Below are positions 51,009-60,162 of a DNA stretch of 64,000 bases, in pieces. This DNA comes from Sporolactobacillus putidus (GTDB taxonomy: Bacteria; Bacillota; Bacilli; Bacillales; Sporolactobacillaceae). The stretch is taken from assembly GCF_014647035.1 (NCBI RefSeq), contig NZ_BMOK01000006.1, positions 166,750-230,749 on the forward strand. The letters are read 5' to 3'. The position numbers were made by a program, and so were the translations under genes. Position 1 is the stretch's first letter. Every line of letters begins with the position of its first letter. The notes beneath the pieces were generated by a model that saw only the letters and a program-made list of their open reading frames with translations, did not search any database and had not been told where the DNA came from.

Positions 51009-51506
51009 TTAAGCGCGGGAATCAATCCGTCCGCTGAAGACAGACGGAGAAGCCTGTCCCGCTTTCAGATTCCCGTAGTTTACTGACGTGATCTGCGGAT
51101 ACAGCAGATTAATGTTTAACCGGATCCATTGCAGAGACTGCCTGAGCAGATCTTGGTTCAGCTGGTTGGCCTGTTTCAGCGTGAAAACCGAATGGGCAAG
51201 CTCCCGAAAAAGAGCCTGCCATTCAGGCCGTTCACCGGCAGGCACAATGGAAGTTTCCCATTCGCTGAACGTCGGCGTCTTAACGTCTTTCCCTGCATTC
51301 CTGACGTCCTGCGCGGCAACTTCAGCTCTTTTCCTCTCGGCTTCCCTAAGCTCTTCGACAAGCGGCTTTTCCAGTTCAACAAGGCGGCCGACTTCCTGAA
51401 TATCGCCATTTTTGATGGCATCCGTCTTTTTCAAAGCGAACTCATATAAATTCGCCTGAATGTCAATTAATTGTCTGATGACGCCCTTCATTGTATCCAC
51501 CGGCAT
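51009..51506 (-). CDS. flgN: Flagellar chaperone FlgN
   Basis: Cytoplasmic chaperone for FlgK and FlgL. The 165-residue protein is largely helical and charged (LIDIQANLYEFALKKTDAIK, LEKPLVEELREAERKR) with the FlgN-typical region LNQDLLRQSLQWIRLNINLL near residues 115-135. GGGGAG lies 8 nt before the ATG. Placement between flgM and flgK supports the call. Confidence 0.9.
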   Translation of the reverse strand: MPVDTMKGVIRQLIDIQANLYEFALKKTDAIKNGDIQEVGRLVELEKPLVEELREAERKRAEVAAQDVRNAGKDVKTPTFSEWETSIVPAGERPEWQALFRELAHSVFTLKQANQLNQDLLRQSLQWIRLNINLLYPQITSVNYGNLKAGQASPSVFSGRIDSRA

Positions 51507-51558
51507 CTTTCACACTCCCCGCCGGAAAATAAGCCTGCCCTTCCGCCGGCTCTATTCC

Positions 51559-51822
51559 TCATTTTTGATTCCAGTAAGCATACATTTTCTTTGCAACGTC
51601 TTCAGAACCTACATGATAGGTTCCGGCATCTACCTGAGCTTTAATCTGATCCACTTTTTGCCGGCGTCCTTCTTCCAGCCTTTGAGAACCTTGAAGCCGC
51701 TTGGCTTCAGGAGAAATCTCAATTTTGTCATTTCCCCCGGCGGGAGCGGACGGCTGTTCTGCCGGCTTCCCGGGTTTAAAATTGGTATATGGCTGAATTG
51801 GCTGATAATGGTTGATTTTCAT
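51559..51822 (-). CDS. flgM: Anti-sigma-D factor FlgM
   Basis: Holds sigma-D inactive until exported through the completed hook. The 87-residue protein (ATG 51822, GAGGTG 6 nt upstream) has a disordered Pro-rich N-half and the conserved C-terminal part KIEISPEAKRLQ, RRQKVDQIKAQVDAGTYHV and SEDVAKKMY. It is preceded by its own sigma-D promoter, so the inhibitor is part of the regulon it limits. Confidence 0.93.
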   Translation of the reverse strand: MKINHYQPIQPYTNFKPGKPAEQPSAPAGGNDKIEISPEAKRLQGSQRLEEGRRQKVDQIKAQVDAGTYHVGSEDVAKKMYAYWNQK

Positions 51823-51944
51823 ATTGATCACCTCATTTTAGAGGAAATGGATAAAACATCTTCACACAAGCTTCTGCGTTTTTTCGTTCACTTGTTTGAG
51901 AAAGCATGTCGACAATCATGTCACCGTATGTCTTTACATGTTTT

Positions 51945-51972
51945 TTATCGGCTAGAAAGGAACCAATGTTTA
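51945..51972 (-). promoter_or_regulatory. Sigma-D promoter of flgM
   Basis: On the - strand TAAA (51972-51969), 16 nt, GCCGATAA (51952-51945), one mismatch from consensus. Leader of about 115 nt before flgM. Confidence 0.8.
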
Positions 51973-52021
51973 ATTGGGTTCGGGATAGCCGGGTTATCAG
52001 GGCGACAGTCTGTCGGCACGT

Positions 52022-52417
52022 TTATCTTGTATGATATGTTTTTCGTATTTTCATCTCATCCTGCTTTTTCTGCCGTATGTTTTCCTGACCGATTTCCTTC
52101 TCAAGCCGGCTGCGGCAGTTATGGCACAGAACGCCTTCCTTAATGATTGATCCGCACGACCGGCACGGGTAGCCGATGTTCGGGAACATGGCCGGTACCA
52201 GCCTGCCTTCCCGGACCCACTGATAGATCAAATCGGTTTCAACACCGGTCGCTTCGTGAACCTGAGGCACAGTGGCCGTTCGGTTCTCCTGACGGGTAAT
52301 ATAATGGTAGACGACGTCAAACTGGCGATCCTGTTCTTTCAGGCATTCCGGACAGAGCCGGGAAGCCACTTTCACAAAAAGTCTGCCGCAGTTCGCGCAA
52401 TTGGCAAGTTCCGCCAA
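52022..52417 (-). CDS. yvyF: YvyF, flagellar-operon zinc-ribbon protein
   Basis: Conserved in Bacillales flagellar operons (TIGR03826 type), molecular role uncertain. TTG start at 52417 with AAAGGAGGG 8 nt upstream; 131 residues. Two cysteine pairs near the N-terminus (CANCGRLFV, CPECLKE), a central MerR-like helix-turn-helix (TVPQVHEATGVETDLIYQW) and two more pairs (CRSCGS, CHNCRS). The arrangement suggests a zinc-bound nucleic-acid-binding protein. Confidence 0.9.
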   Translation of the reverse strand: MAELANCANCGRLFVKVASRLCPECLKEQDRQFDVVYHYITRQENRTATVPQVHEATGVETDLIYQWVREGRLVPAMFPNIGYPCRSCGSIIKEGVLCHNCRSRLEKEIGQENIRQKKQDEMKIRKTYHTR

Positions 52418-52486
52418 AGCAAACCCTCCTTTGAGAACTCTTCTTATATTATAATCGAAATGATTCTCAGCTTACACTCTGTAAGA

Positions 52487-52514
52487 CTATCGGACGCATC
52501 CTTCAAAAGTTTTA
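52487..52514 (-). promoter_or_regulatory. Possible weak sigma-D promoter of yvyF
   Basis: On the - strand TAAA (52514-52511), 16 nt, TCCGATAG (52494-52487), two mismatches in the -10. A TATAAT downstream (complement of 52448-52453) is a sigma-A alternative. The 335-nt gap 52418-52752 holds no other feature I can support. Confidence 0.4.
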
Positions 52515-52752
52515 GATACTTGCCACAAACGTGCTCGCATTTTTTACACCTGCGGCCGTGTTCATGTTAAAATTTGTATTGAATATGTTTATCGGAAGAA
52601 CAAACGGTCCGCTGCATTGCAAAAAGACCTTTTCAGCATTCACAAAGCTGATCGGACGGAACGGTTACGGAAAAAAAGCCCTCTTTTTTCAAATTGCACG
52701 GCTTATCTCAATATAAATTTTTATTGTCACGGCTATGATAGAAGGTGTATTC

Positions 52753-53574
52753 GTGCGTTTTACAAAAAAAAATTGGTTTGTCTGGTTTGTCCTTTTCGAT
52801 CTCATGCTGGCCCTGATTATCGTAAATATAGAACTGCCCGCAAGCTCCGGTGCTGCAAAGCAGCAGCCGTTCTCACTATTCGATTCTATCGGCCGTTTTT
52901 TTGCCGGGGCGGGTGCGGCAATTGAAAAAGTGACGCAAGGTACGGCTGAAGCCGTCTCCGGCGGGCATTCGGAAGCATCTCATGTTCTGATCGATGTCCC
53001 TGAAATTCGCCAATATCCTGAATTACCCCGCGGCTGCGAAGTCACATCGCTCGCCATGCTGCTGGAGCAGGCCGGTGTCAATGTTAGCAAAATGGAGCTC
53101 GCGCGCCAGGTTAAAACAGAACCCTATTACCAAAACGGACAGTTCGGCAACCCGGATCACGGTTTTGTCGGAAGCATGACTGATCTGAGCCAGCCCGGCT
53201 ATGGCGTATACCATGAACCGCTCGCCAGCCTCGCACGCGACTATCTTCCCTACCAGATCGTCGACTTGAGCGGCAAGCCGTTCGATGCTGTACTCGAACG
53301 GCTTCGCGCTGGCTTTCCGGTCGTTGTGATAACCAACGTCACGTTCAAACCGCTCCCCGGCAATGATTTTCGAACGTGGAAAACCACAAGCGGACAGGTC
53401 ACCGTCACCAACATGGAACACGCCGTGCTTGTGACCGGATTCGATCAAAATCACATCTTCTTTAATAATCCGCTTGGCGGGAAAAATGAATCAGCCGACA
53501 GAAATACCTTCATCCAAGCATGGCAGCAGATGGGAAGCCAGGCCATCAGCTATCATAAATGGCCGTTTTTTTAG
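52753..53574 (+). CDS. C39-like cysteine peptidase, membrane-anchored
   Basis: Predicted extracytoplasmic peptidase of the C39-like (YvpB) type. I choose GTG 52753 (GAAGGTG 5 nt upstream; 273 residues) over ATG 52735, which has no ribosome site. One N-terminal membrane helix (FVWFVLFDLMLALIIV), a linker, then the catalytic domain: nucleophile Cys95 in LPRGCEVTS, His in NMEHAVLVTGFD and the following NNPLGG. Alone on the + strand between yvyF and comFC, where B. subtilis has no such gene. Substrate unknown. Confidence 0.82.
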   Translation: MRFTKKNWFVWFVLFDLMLALIIVNIELPASSGAAKQQPFSLFDSIGRFFAGAGAAIEKVTQGTAEAVSGGHSEASHVLIDVPEIRQYPELPRGCEVTSLAMLLEQAGVNVSKMELARQVKTEPYYQNGQFGNPDHGFVGSMTDLSQPGYGVYHEPLASLARDYLPYQIVDLSGKPFDAVLERLRAGFPVVVITNVTFKPLPGNDFRTWKTTSGQVTVTNMEHAVLVTGFDQNHIFFNNPLGGKNESADRNTFIQAWQQMGSQAISYHKWPFF

Positions 53575-53659
53575 TCGCTCCGCATAGGTTTTCGATTTTT
53601 TTTAGCGTTTCGAAGGCAGGCCGTTTCAAATCCGGAAAATCGGCACTACGTGCAGTCTC

Positions 53660-54445
53660 TTATCCATGAGCCAGAGTCAGCGAGTCGATCCGCTGCGGTC
53701 CTGCCGCTTCAAGCGCTCCCGCCGCAAAGCGCAGCGTTGCGCCGGTTGTGTAAATATCGTCAATAAGGAGCACCTTATGTCCGGATATCGATCCGGCAGC
53801 TTCCTCATTGAACAGGAACGGATTCTTACGGATCATCAGCCGTTCCCGGCGGTTCTTTTTACTCTGTTTTCGCTCGCTGCCCGGGCGGACCAGCGCATGC
53901 GTGAGCGGTTCTCCTAATAATTCGGCGAGAAGTACCGCCTGATTGAAACCGCGCTCCTGAAGCCGTTCTTTGCTGAGCGGGATCGGCACAATTATGTACT
54001 TTACCCCCGCTGCCCGTCGTTCTCCGGTTTTCAACCAATCCCGCAAGTTCTCCCATCCGCTGCCCTTCAGCTTCCTGTACACTGAGCGGAATTCTGTCCT
54101 GAACCCTTCGGCAAGCAGCGCATCGCCGCGAAATTTGAACATCGTTATGATCTCTTTCATCCATTCATTGTACGTAAAAAGTGAACGGTTTCTGCCGAAC
54201 AAACCGTTTCTGCCGCTCTTCGCCCAGTTCCGGCAGTCGCTGCAGACCGAGCCGCTGACAAAGCTTTTGTCAATCAGCCTGAGGTCGCGTCCGCAAGAGG
54301 CACAGCAATCGTCCAGATCGATCGGCGCCAGTTTTCTCCTGCAATTCTTGCAGAAACCCGGGTCCGTCCCGGCCAGCAAAAGTGTGCGGACGGTCAGGGG
54401 ATCCTGCCTGATCCCGCCGCATATAAGACAGTGTGTCCCATTCAA
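53660..54445 (-). CDS. comFC: Competence protein ComFC (phosphoribosyltransferase fold)
   Basis: Needed for DNA uptake or processing with ComFA. The 261-residue protein has an N-terminal zinc finger region (CLICGG, CKNCRRKL, CCASCGRDL, CSDCRNW) and a PRTase domain with the signature VLLIDDIYTTGATLRFAAG near residue 228. It overlaps comFA by 4 nt (ATGA). ComFB, which lies between them in B. subtilis, is absent. Confidence 0.94.
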   Translation of the reverse strand: MNGTHCLICGGIRQDPLTVRTLLLAGTDPGFCKNCRRKLAPIDLDDCCASCGRDLRLIDKSFVSGSVCSDCRNWAKSGRNGLFGRNRSLFTYNEWMKEIITMFKFRGDALLAEGFRTEFRSVYRKLKGSGWENLRDWLKTGERRAAGVKYIIVPIPLSKERLQERGFNQAVLLAELLGEPLTHALVRPGSERKQSKKNRRERLMIRKNPFLFNEEAAGSISGHKVLLIDDIYTTGATLRFAAGALEAAGPQRIDSLTLAHG

Positions 54446-55884
54446 AATCCGCCCTCCTCATTCATCTGCTCGATATGACGGCGCGCCCGCACCATCTCCA
54501 GCGTTCTCCCGTTATGAAAAAAGACGACATCGCCGGCCGGATATTCCGGAGAGCGGCCGACCCTTCCTGCAATCTGGACAAGCGCCCGTTCGTCAAAAAC
54601 GGGATCGTCCGCACCAAAAACCGCGGCCTCAACAGCTGGAACCGTCACGCCGCGTTCCAGAATCGTCGTTGTCACCAGAATCCGGATTCTCCCTTCCCGG
54701 AAAAGCGTTACTTTGACGTGACGGTCCGGATCTTCGGCATGCACACCGGCCACATGATCCAGCGCTTCCCGCTGCAAAAGTTCCGTCAATTCTCTCAACA
54801 GGGAAACGGAAGGAACAAAAAGAAATATCTGGATACCGGCCTCCATTTTTCCCTTGATCCATTTCAGCATTGCGGGAGGCAGGAATCCTTGGGCGACCGA
54901 TTTTTTCCAGTTCCCTGCCCAGCAGAAAAGGGGTACAGGCAGGGGGTGTCCGTGAAAACGGCGCGCTATTTTTGTGCCCTTTAAATCTCCGCGCAAGTAG
55001 GCATTCTTTAGCCTGGGAGGAGGAGTTGCGCTCAGGTAGGCGAACGGTGCCCCTTCTTTTGCCGCCTTCTGAACCGCATATTCCAGCATCGGATCAAAAT
55101 GGAAGGGAAAGGCGTCCACCTCGTCAATAAAGACGCGGTCAAAGCAGCGGTGAAACCGAATCAGCTGGTGAGTGGTCGAAATGACGAGGGGCGCGTCCGG
55201 AATCCTATCCTCGCTTCCCGCATAGAGAGCACTGACGGGGACACTTGGAAACGACGCTTTCATCCTGGGAAAAAGTTCTCTGACGACGTCCGTTCGCGGC
55301 GTCGTCAAAACAACGCGCTCGCCTCGGAGGAGTGCGTATTCAATGGCAGGAAACATCAGTTCCGTTTTCCCCGAACCCGTCACGGCCCAGATTAGGAAAG
55401 AATGACCCTCGTTCAGGCAGCGGACGAGTTCAGCCGCCGCGGCGGCCTGTTCCCCCGAGAGGGTTCCAGTCCATTCGCAGAGTCCTCCGTTTCCGCCAGG
55501 CGTCACGGGCTGCCGCACGGGTTCGGGGCCGACCCATGTCGCGAGTTCCGTGCACGAACGGACCACCCCCATGTTCAGACAGCGGCGGCAATAAACACAC
55601 GACTTTCTGCAGCGTCCGCACGCGCACGACCCGAACAGCCCGGGATCTGAGTTGCCGCAGCGACGGCACACCCATCTTCTGCTGCCAAGCAGAAGTGAGA
55701 ACAGTCCGTCATCAACGGCCTCGACCCCGCGCCGCAGCGCAATAAGCCCTTTGCGGACGTGCTGCCTTATCATGTCTTCAGGAAAGGGAAGCTCGTCAAT
55801 CTGGTACTCCCTGCCAAATAAAAAGCGCTGTAAATCTTGATTAAAGTTCGGATGGATCGAATCACTGCGGGGTAAAAGCATCAT
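54442..55884 (-). CDS. comFA: Competence helicase ComFA
   Basis: DEAD-type ATPase that drives DNA through the membrane in transformation. The 480-residue protein has a cysteine cluster at residues 73-102 (CRRCGNS, CACGRCRKSC, CRRC), Walker A AVTGSGKTE near 167-175, DEVD in VFIDEVDAFPF, SATPP (motif III) and QIAGRVGRSPE (motif VI). The presence of comFA-comFC suggests natural competence is possible; no ComK box was found upstream. Confidence 0.95.
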   Translation of the reverse strand: MMLLPRSDSIHPNFNQDLQRFLFGREYQIDELPFPEDMIRQHVRKGLIALRRGVEAVDDGLFSLLLGSRRWVCRRCGNSDPGLFGSCACGRCRKSCVYCRRCLNMGVVRSCTELATWVGPEPVRQPVTPGGNGGLCEWTGTLSGEQAAAAAELVRCLNEGHSFLIWAVTGSGKTELMFPAIEYALLRGERVVLTTPRTDVVRELFPRMKASFPSVPVSALYAGSEDRIPDAPLVISTTHQLIRFHRCFDRVFIDEVDAFPFHFDPMLEYAVQKAAKEGAPFAYLSATPPPRLKNAYLRGDLKGTKIARRFHGHPLPVPLFCWAGNWKKSVAQGFLPPAMLKWIKGKMEAGIQIFLFVPSVSLLRELTELLQREALDHVAGVHAEDPDRHVKVTLFREGRIRILVTTTILERGVTVPAVEAAVFGADDPVFDERALVQIAGRVGRSPEYPAGDVVFFHNGRTLEMVRARRHIEQMNEEGGF

Positions 55885-56005
55885 GGACAGACCTTCTTTC
55901 GGAGAATGGGTGAATGGAAAACTGAGGAAATGAAACGGGCTGCAAAAAGAGGTGATTCTGCAGAATGGGATATTTCAAGAGGAATCTTTGGAAATAAAAA
56001 TAAGA

Positions 56006-56063
56006 TAAGAAAAACTTGTTGAAGCCAAGTCTTTGACGACGGCCTGAGACTTAGTTTTTCTTA
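56006..56063. repeat. Nested inverted repeat of unknown role
   Basis: TAAGAAAAACT (56006-56016) and AGTTTTTCTTA (56053-56063) are exact complements and enclose a second pair AAGTCT/AGACTT. The whole could form a 58-nt two-stem structure about 120 nt upstream of comFA. It may be a terminator pair, a small RNA or the ends of a tiny mobile element. Confidence 0.65.
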
Positions 56064-56267
56064 TACTAGACACCTCAAATCTTTTATTTTTACTATCTTA
56101 TTTGTAGAACAAAGCGAACTTGCCTTTCTAAATTATAAATTCAACACTGGAAAGCATACTCCTTCTTTTTCAACAATTTTTTTCGCGGTGGTTGATGAAG
56201 AGGGGCATCTGAATGAAAAGCGGGTACTGGGAGCGGCGGAAAAAGCCCGAAAATTTTCTGTTTATTT

Positions 56268-56415
56268 GCACCTATTGATTCTAAGGCGGTTACTGTTGAT
56301 TCTTTGCGATTTACTGATGATTCTACGAGAGTTACTGTTGATTCTCCCGCCGTTACTGTAGATTCCCTTGAATTTACTGACGATACACCCACTTTTTACC
56401 GCTGATTCTGACGCT
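56268..56415. repeat. 21-bp tandem array D
   Basis: Units start at 56268 (shortened core), 56289, 56310, 56331, 56352 and 56373, exactly 21 nt apart, with a last decayed unit from 56395. Core KTTACTGTTGATTCT plus six variable bases, the same family as array B1. The - strand reads as an ESTVT/ESSVN heptapeptide frame. Confidence 0.9.
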
Positions 56416-56844
56416 GCAGTCCTGTCCGGATGACTTTCCACACTTTCGATTGAACCTTTTCACCTTATTGTCAGGAAAAAGTTCAGCCCGGCTTCTTTCT
56501 TTTCGTTTTTGCGCCAATTTTGGGACGACTGCTCATTTCTACGCTTTATCTCACCTGTAAAACAGCATGGCCGTTTTTTCAGGATCCGCCTGAGTAAAGT
56601 CTGTTGCTTGGCGCATGAAAAAGTGCGGTCAATCGCCATTTTTACTTGAGTATCTGCAGCTGGAACGCCCTCCATAAGCAAGATAAAATCAATTTACAAA
56701 AGAAAAGAATCGCAGCATATACTCCGCGACTCCCCTTATTAACCCGGTTGTAAACTTGCATCCGGGTCATACGCCTGATGCATTTTTCTATTCAAGATAC
56801 ATTGCCGTTTCAGCTAATTCCGTATCCATTGCGTCTTCGAACGA

Positions 56845-57549
56845 TCAGTAAATTTTGACCCAGCCGTTTTTGATTGCCTCAACTACAGCCTGAGTACGGT
56901 CGTCGACGTTCATCTTTTGCAGAATGTTGCTGACGTGGTTTTTGACCGTTTTTTCACTGATGTACAGATTTTCACCGATCGAACGGTTGCTTTTTCCTTC
57001 AGCCATAAGCTGAAGTACTTCACACTCCCGATGTGTGAGAATATGGAGTGGCGGCCGGAATTCCAAATCGCGAAATCCTGACGGCTCGCTTGAGTAGCCC
57101 TGCGATGCGAGCCTCCGGAATTCATTGACGAGATTATGCGTGACTTTCGGATGAATGTAGGCTCCACCCTGAGCAACAATCCGCACGGCTTCAATCATTG
57201 AATCCGCGTCCATCTCTTTGAGCAGATAGCCGAGCGCTCCTGATTTCAGCACATGGGTCACGTAACTTTCATCATCATGAATCGAAAGAATGATGACCTT
57301 CAGGCCGGGGTGATTCTTGATCAGTTGTCGGGTCGCCTCAACACCGTTCAGTTTGGGCATGTTGATGTCCATCAGGACTACGTCAGGTTTGGATTCATCA
57401 ATCAGTTTTTCAGCGATGATACCGTCATCACCTTCTGCAACAACCTCAAAATCCGGTTCCATATTCAATATTCTTTTAACGCCTTCCCGAAAAAGGCGGT
57501 GATCGTCAATCAACACAATTTTAGTCACTTTTGGACGAACGTTTGTCAC
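56845..57549 (-). CDS. degU: Response regulator DegU
   Basis: Controls secreted enzymes, motility and competence. I start at GTG 57549 (234 residues), which has AGG 7 nt upstream; upstream in-frame codons add 23 unconserved residues. Receiver domain with phosphoacceptor Asp61 in VVLMDINMP, and a LuxR/NarL-type helix-turn-helix ([34 protein letters not shown]). It follows degS after a gap of 242 nt, wider than in B. subtilis, so degU may have its own promoter. Confidence 0.95.
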   Translation of the reverse strand: MTNVRPKVTKIVLIDDHRLFREGVKRILNMEPDFEVVAEGDDGIIAEKLIDESKPDVVLMDINMPKLNGVEATRQLIKNHPGLKVIILSIHDDESYVTHVLKSGALGYLLKEMDADSMIEAVRIVAQGGAYIHPKVTHNLVNEFRRLASQGYSSEPSGFRDLEFRPPLHILTHRECEVLQLMAEGKSNRSIGENLYISEKTVKNHVSNILQKMNVDDRTQAVVEAIKNGWVKIY

Positions 57550-57791
57550 TGTCACACCTGCTGCAAAAAACATGAATATCCCTGTCGTTTGGGAAGTATC
57601 GGCCAATGGCGGCCGCACGCTTCAAGGTGTTCCGCCGTACCCTTCACGTATTCAATCCGGCAGTCATGCCGGACCCGGGATTATCCGTGCCGCCCCTCGC
57701 CGCAGCAGGTTCCTCACCTCTCTTTTTATCGGTCAGTCAATAGATATGAGACGGGGGGCAACCGCCCATCTGACAATTTTTATTAAATCCA

Positions 57792-58967
57792 TTATTTCTC
57801 TAATTCGTCACCGTGCTGGATCGGAACATTAATTAAGACCGAAGTGCCTCTGCCATTTCCCGAATGGATAGCCAGCTTGCCGTTCAATAACTCGGTACGT
57901 TCTTTCATCCCGATCAGACCGTAGCTGCCTTCTTTTCTGATCGACTGGTCGAAACCGATACCGTCGTCTTTCACATGAATCCGTATCCGGTCTTCACGAA
58001 ATTCCAGACGAACAACGATGTGTTTCGGATGGGCATGGCTGCAGGCGTTTTGAACTGCTTCCTGCATCAGCCGAAAAAGTCCGGCTTCCATGCGGGACTG
58101 CAGGCGCTTTTCCTCACCCATGCAGCGGAAGTCGATGACAATAGACGGATAATCTCCGTCTACTCGATGAAAATATTTTTGAAGCGTCGGCACCAGACCA
58201 AGGTCATCCAGACTCATCGGTCTTAAATCGTATATAATCCGCCGGACTTCGGCAAGCGCGTCCTGCACCATGGCACGATACTTCTGCAGCTCTTGCCTGG
58301 CTGCTTCGGATCCTTCTTTCTTGCCGACGCGCTCCACAACATCAAGTCCGAGCAGGACCTGGGCCAGCGTCTGAGCCGGGCCGTCATGGATTTCACGGGA
58401 AAGCCTCTTCCGCTCTTCTTCAAGCGCCTCGATGATCTTCAGACCAAGCGCGCGTTGTTCACGCGCGCTGGCGACCACTTCCCCAATTTGCTTCAAATCA
58501 CTTGTCAAATAATTGAGGACAACCGTTACCTGTCCCACCAGACTATCGGCTTTCCTAATCGTTGCTGCCAGCTGCACAAGACGGCGTTCCAGTTCGTTGC
58601 GCCGAGCCTTCATCTGCTTTTCCATTTCACGGACAATTGACAGCTCATTCTGAATGCTGTTTGCCCGCTCATAGGCATTCCGGATATCTTGTTCTCCATA
58701 ATGATCAAACGCTTTGCTGATTTCGGCCAGTCGCCCCCGCGATTGTCTTGCTTCAATCTCCAGCCGGTCGCTGCGCTTAATCACCTCGGTTAGTTCATGT
58801 TTTAACAAGTGAAGTTCTTTAGCCAGCTCGTCGTGCTCTGTTCTGGATTGTTCGCCTATTTCAAAAATCTGTGTTTTGCTGTCGCTGACGTTTTCAATCA
58901 TATTGTTGATGATTTTATCAAGATGTTTTACGTCATGCGCCTCACGTTCATTTTTGTCGGCTGACAT
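57792..58967 (-). CDS. degS: Sensor histidine kinase DegS
   Basis: Cytoplasmic kinase of DegU. The ATG at 58967 (391 residues) has GGAGG 6 nt upstream. A long coiled-coil sensor region (about 20-150) leads to the HisKA_3 dimerisation helix with His194 in SREIHDGPAQTL and a HATPase_c domain (VQNACSHAHPKHIVV, VKDDGIGFD, GLIGMKERTELL). No membrane segment, as in Bacillus DegS. The 360 nt upstream (to yvyE) hold no gene and should contain divergent promoters. Confidence 0.96.
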   Translation of the reverse strand: MSADKNEREAHDVKHLDKIINNMIENVSDSKTQIFEIGEQSRTEHDELAKELHLLKHELTEVIKRSDRLEIEARQSRGRLAEISKAFDHYGEQDIRNAYERANSIQNELSIVREMEKQMKARRNELERRLVQLAATIRKADSLVGQVTVVLNYLTSDLKQIGEVVASAREQRALGLKIIEALEEERKRLSREIHDGPAQTLAQVLLGLDVVERVGKKEGSEAARQELQKYRAMVQDALAEVRRIIYDLRPMSLDDLGLVPTLQKYFHRVDGDYPSIVIDFRCMGEEKRLQSRMEAGLFRLMQEAVQNACSHAHPKHIVVRLEFREDRIRIHVKDDGIGFDQSIRKEGSYGLIGMKERTELLNGKLAIHSGNGRGTSVLINVPIQHGDELEK

Positions 58968-59327
58968 TTTTTCCCTCCATAGTAACAAATGTAGCTGAAC
59001 AGTGCCGTACTCGCTAGACACCTTGTACCTATCTCCCCATAGTGCCAAAGAACTATTTCACTTTAAAACAATCTCTTTTCATTTTTTAATAGCATCAAAC
59101 ATATTACAAGTGTAAATGTTACCAATTATTTTATAATAGCATAAATTAAGCGTTTTTATTAGTTTGAACGGACTGACGGGTCATTGATTTGTCGAAGTAA
59201 GAATGATATGGTTTTATAAAATTGAGCAGCATCAGAATTCCATGACTTTTTCTCAGAAGGTAAAGATGTTGCTCAAAGTGATACGTCCGGAAGCGAACAA
59301 AAGTGTCCGGCAAGGAGTTGTTTTTTT

Positions 59328-59981
59328 GTGACATTATCCTCTTATATAACGGTCATGCACCCGGCCATCAAGGAAATTGAGATCCGCCGCTCCCGTTTTA
59401 TTGCGAGCGTTTTCCCTGTTGCTTCGGAAAGCGACGCAATCGGGGCAATTGAAACAAAGCGCAAGGAACATTGGAAGGCCAATCACAATTGTTTCGCTTA
59501 CATCATTGGAAAGAAGCAGGAAATCCAGAAGGCAAGTGATGACGGAGAACCGAGCGGAACGGCGGGCGTGCCGATTCTCGACGTACTGAAACGGCGCGGA
59601 CTCTGTGATGTGCTGGTCATCGTGACCCGCTACTTCGGGGGAATCAAATTGGGGACGGGCGGACTTATCCGCGCTTACGCTCATGTCGCCGCCGCGGGGC
59701 TTGCCGCCGCCGAGGTAATCGAACAGATCCCCACGGATTTATGGCGCACGAGTGTCGACTACCATCTGAGCGGTTCAATTGACAATAAACTTCGCGAGTC
59801 TCCCTATCTTGTGAAGGATGTGCAGTATACCGATAAAGTATCATTCGATGTCTTTACCCGCCAGGAGGAGAGCCCTGCTTATGCCAGCTGGATCGAGGAC
59901 CTGACAAACGGTACGGCGGACAACAGAAAAATTGAGGAACTTTATCTCCAGAAAAAATTGCCCGAATCTGCGGACAGATAA
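59328..59981 (+). CDS. yvyE: YigZ-family protein YvyE
   Basis: YigZ/IMPACT-family protein, function uncertain (related to translation-linked IMPACT). GTG start at 59328, AAGGAG 11 nt upstream, 217 residues. The family core is clear: ANHNCFAYIIG, KASDDGEPSGTAGVPIL, VLVIVTRYFGGIKLGTGGL near residues 60-125. A ferredoxin-like C-terminal domain (DUF1949) follows. Divergent from degS, convergent with tagO, as in B. subtilis. Confidence 0.94.
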   Translation: MTLSSYITVMHPAIKEIEIRRSRFIASVFPVASESDAIGAIETKRKEHWKANHNCFAYIIGKKQEIQKASDDGEPSGTAGVPILDVLKRRGLCDVLVIVTRYFGGIKLGTGGLIRAYAHVAAAGLAAAEVIEQIPTDLWRTSVDYHLSGSIDNKLRESPYLVKDVQYTDKVSFDVFTRQEESPAYASWIEDLTNGTADNRKIEELYLQKKLPESADR

Positions 59982-60119
59982 GAACCTTTTAAAAACCGAA
60001 GAAAAAAATAGTGGACATCCCCTGAAAACGGCCACCGCACTTCGTACTTTGGTTACGTCCCCCCTATTCAACCATTCCGGACCGGCAGATTGGCGTTCTG
60101 CGACGACCAAGCCCAAAAG

Positions 60120-60145
60120 CCGGAACCGTTCTTGTCCGGTTCCGG
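60120..60145. terminator. Hairpin between yvyE and tagO
   Basis: CCGGAACCG (60120-60128) and CGGTTCCGG (60137-60145) are exact complements with an 8-nt loop. On the - strand only CTTTTGG follows, so termination of tagO is probable but not strong. Confidence 0.6.
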
Positions 60146-60162
60146 AATAGACTCGTCCTGTT

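Larger units (their letters stand above)
55885..56844. other. 960-nt gene-free region between comFA and degU
   Basis: Holds the nested inverted repeat at 56006-56063 and array D. A 73-codon - frame at 56460-56681 (KKRPCCFTGEIKRRNEQSSQ) has no ribosome site I trust and no family I recognise. In B. subtilis a fatty-acid-binding (DegV-type) gene lies here; it is missing. Confidence 0.5.

Noticed and set aside
52441-52475. Fur-like box (TGAGAATCATT half) before yvyF
   Set aside because: Only one half matches well; the second half is too degenerate to call.
56141-56392. 83-codon - frame with ESTVT/ESSVN repeats
   Set aside because: Same artefact over array D; the repeat unit, not selection on protein, keeps the frame open.
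59146-59334. 62-codon - frame between degS and yvyE
   Set aside because: Lies in the divergent promoter region, overlaps the yvyE start and lacks a ribosome site.
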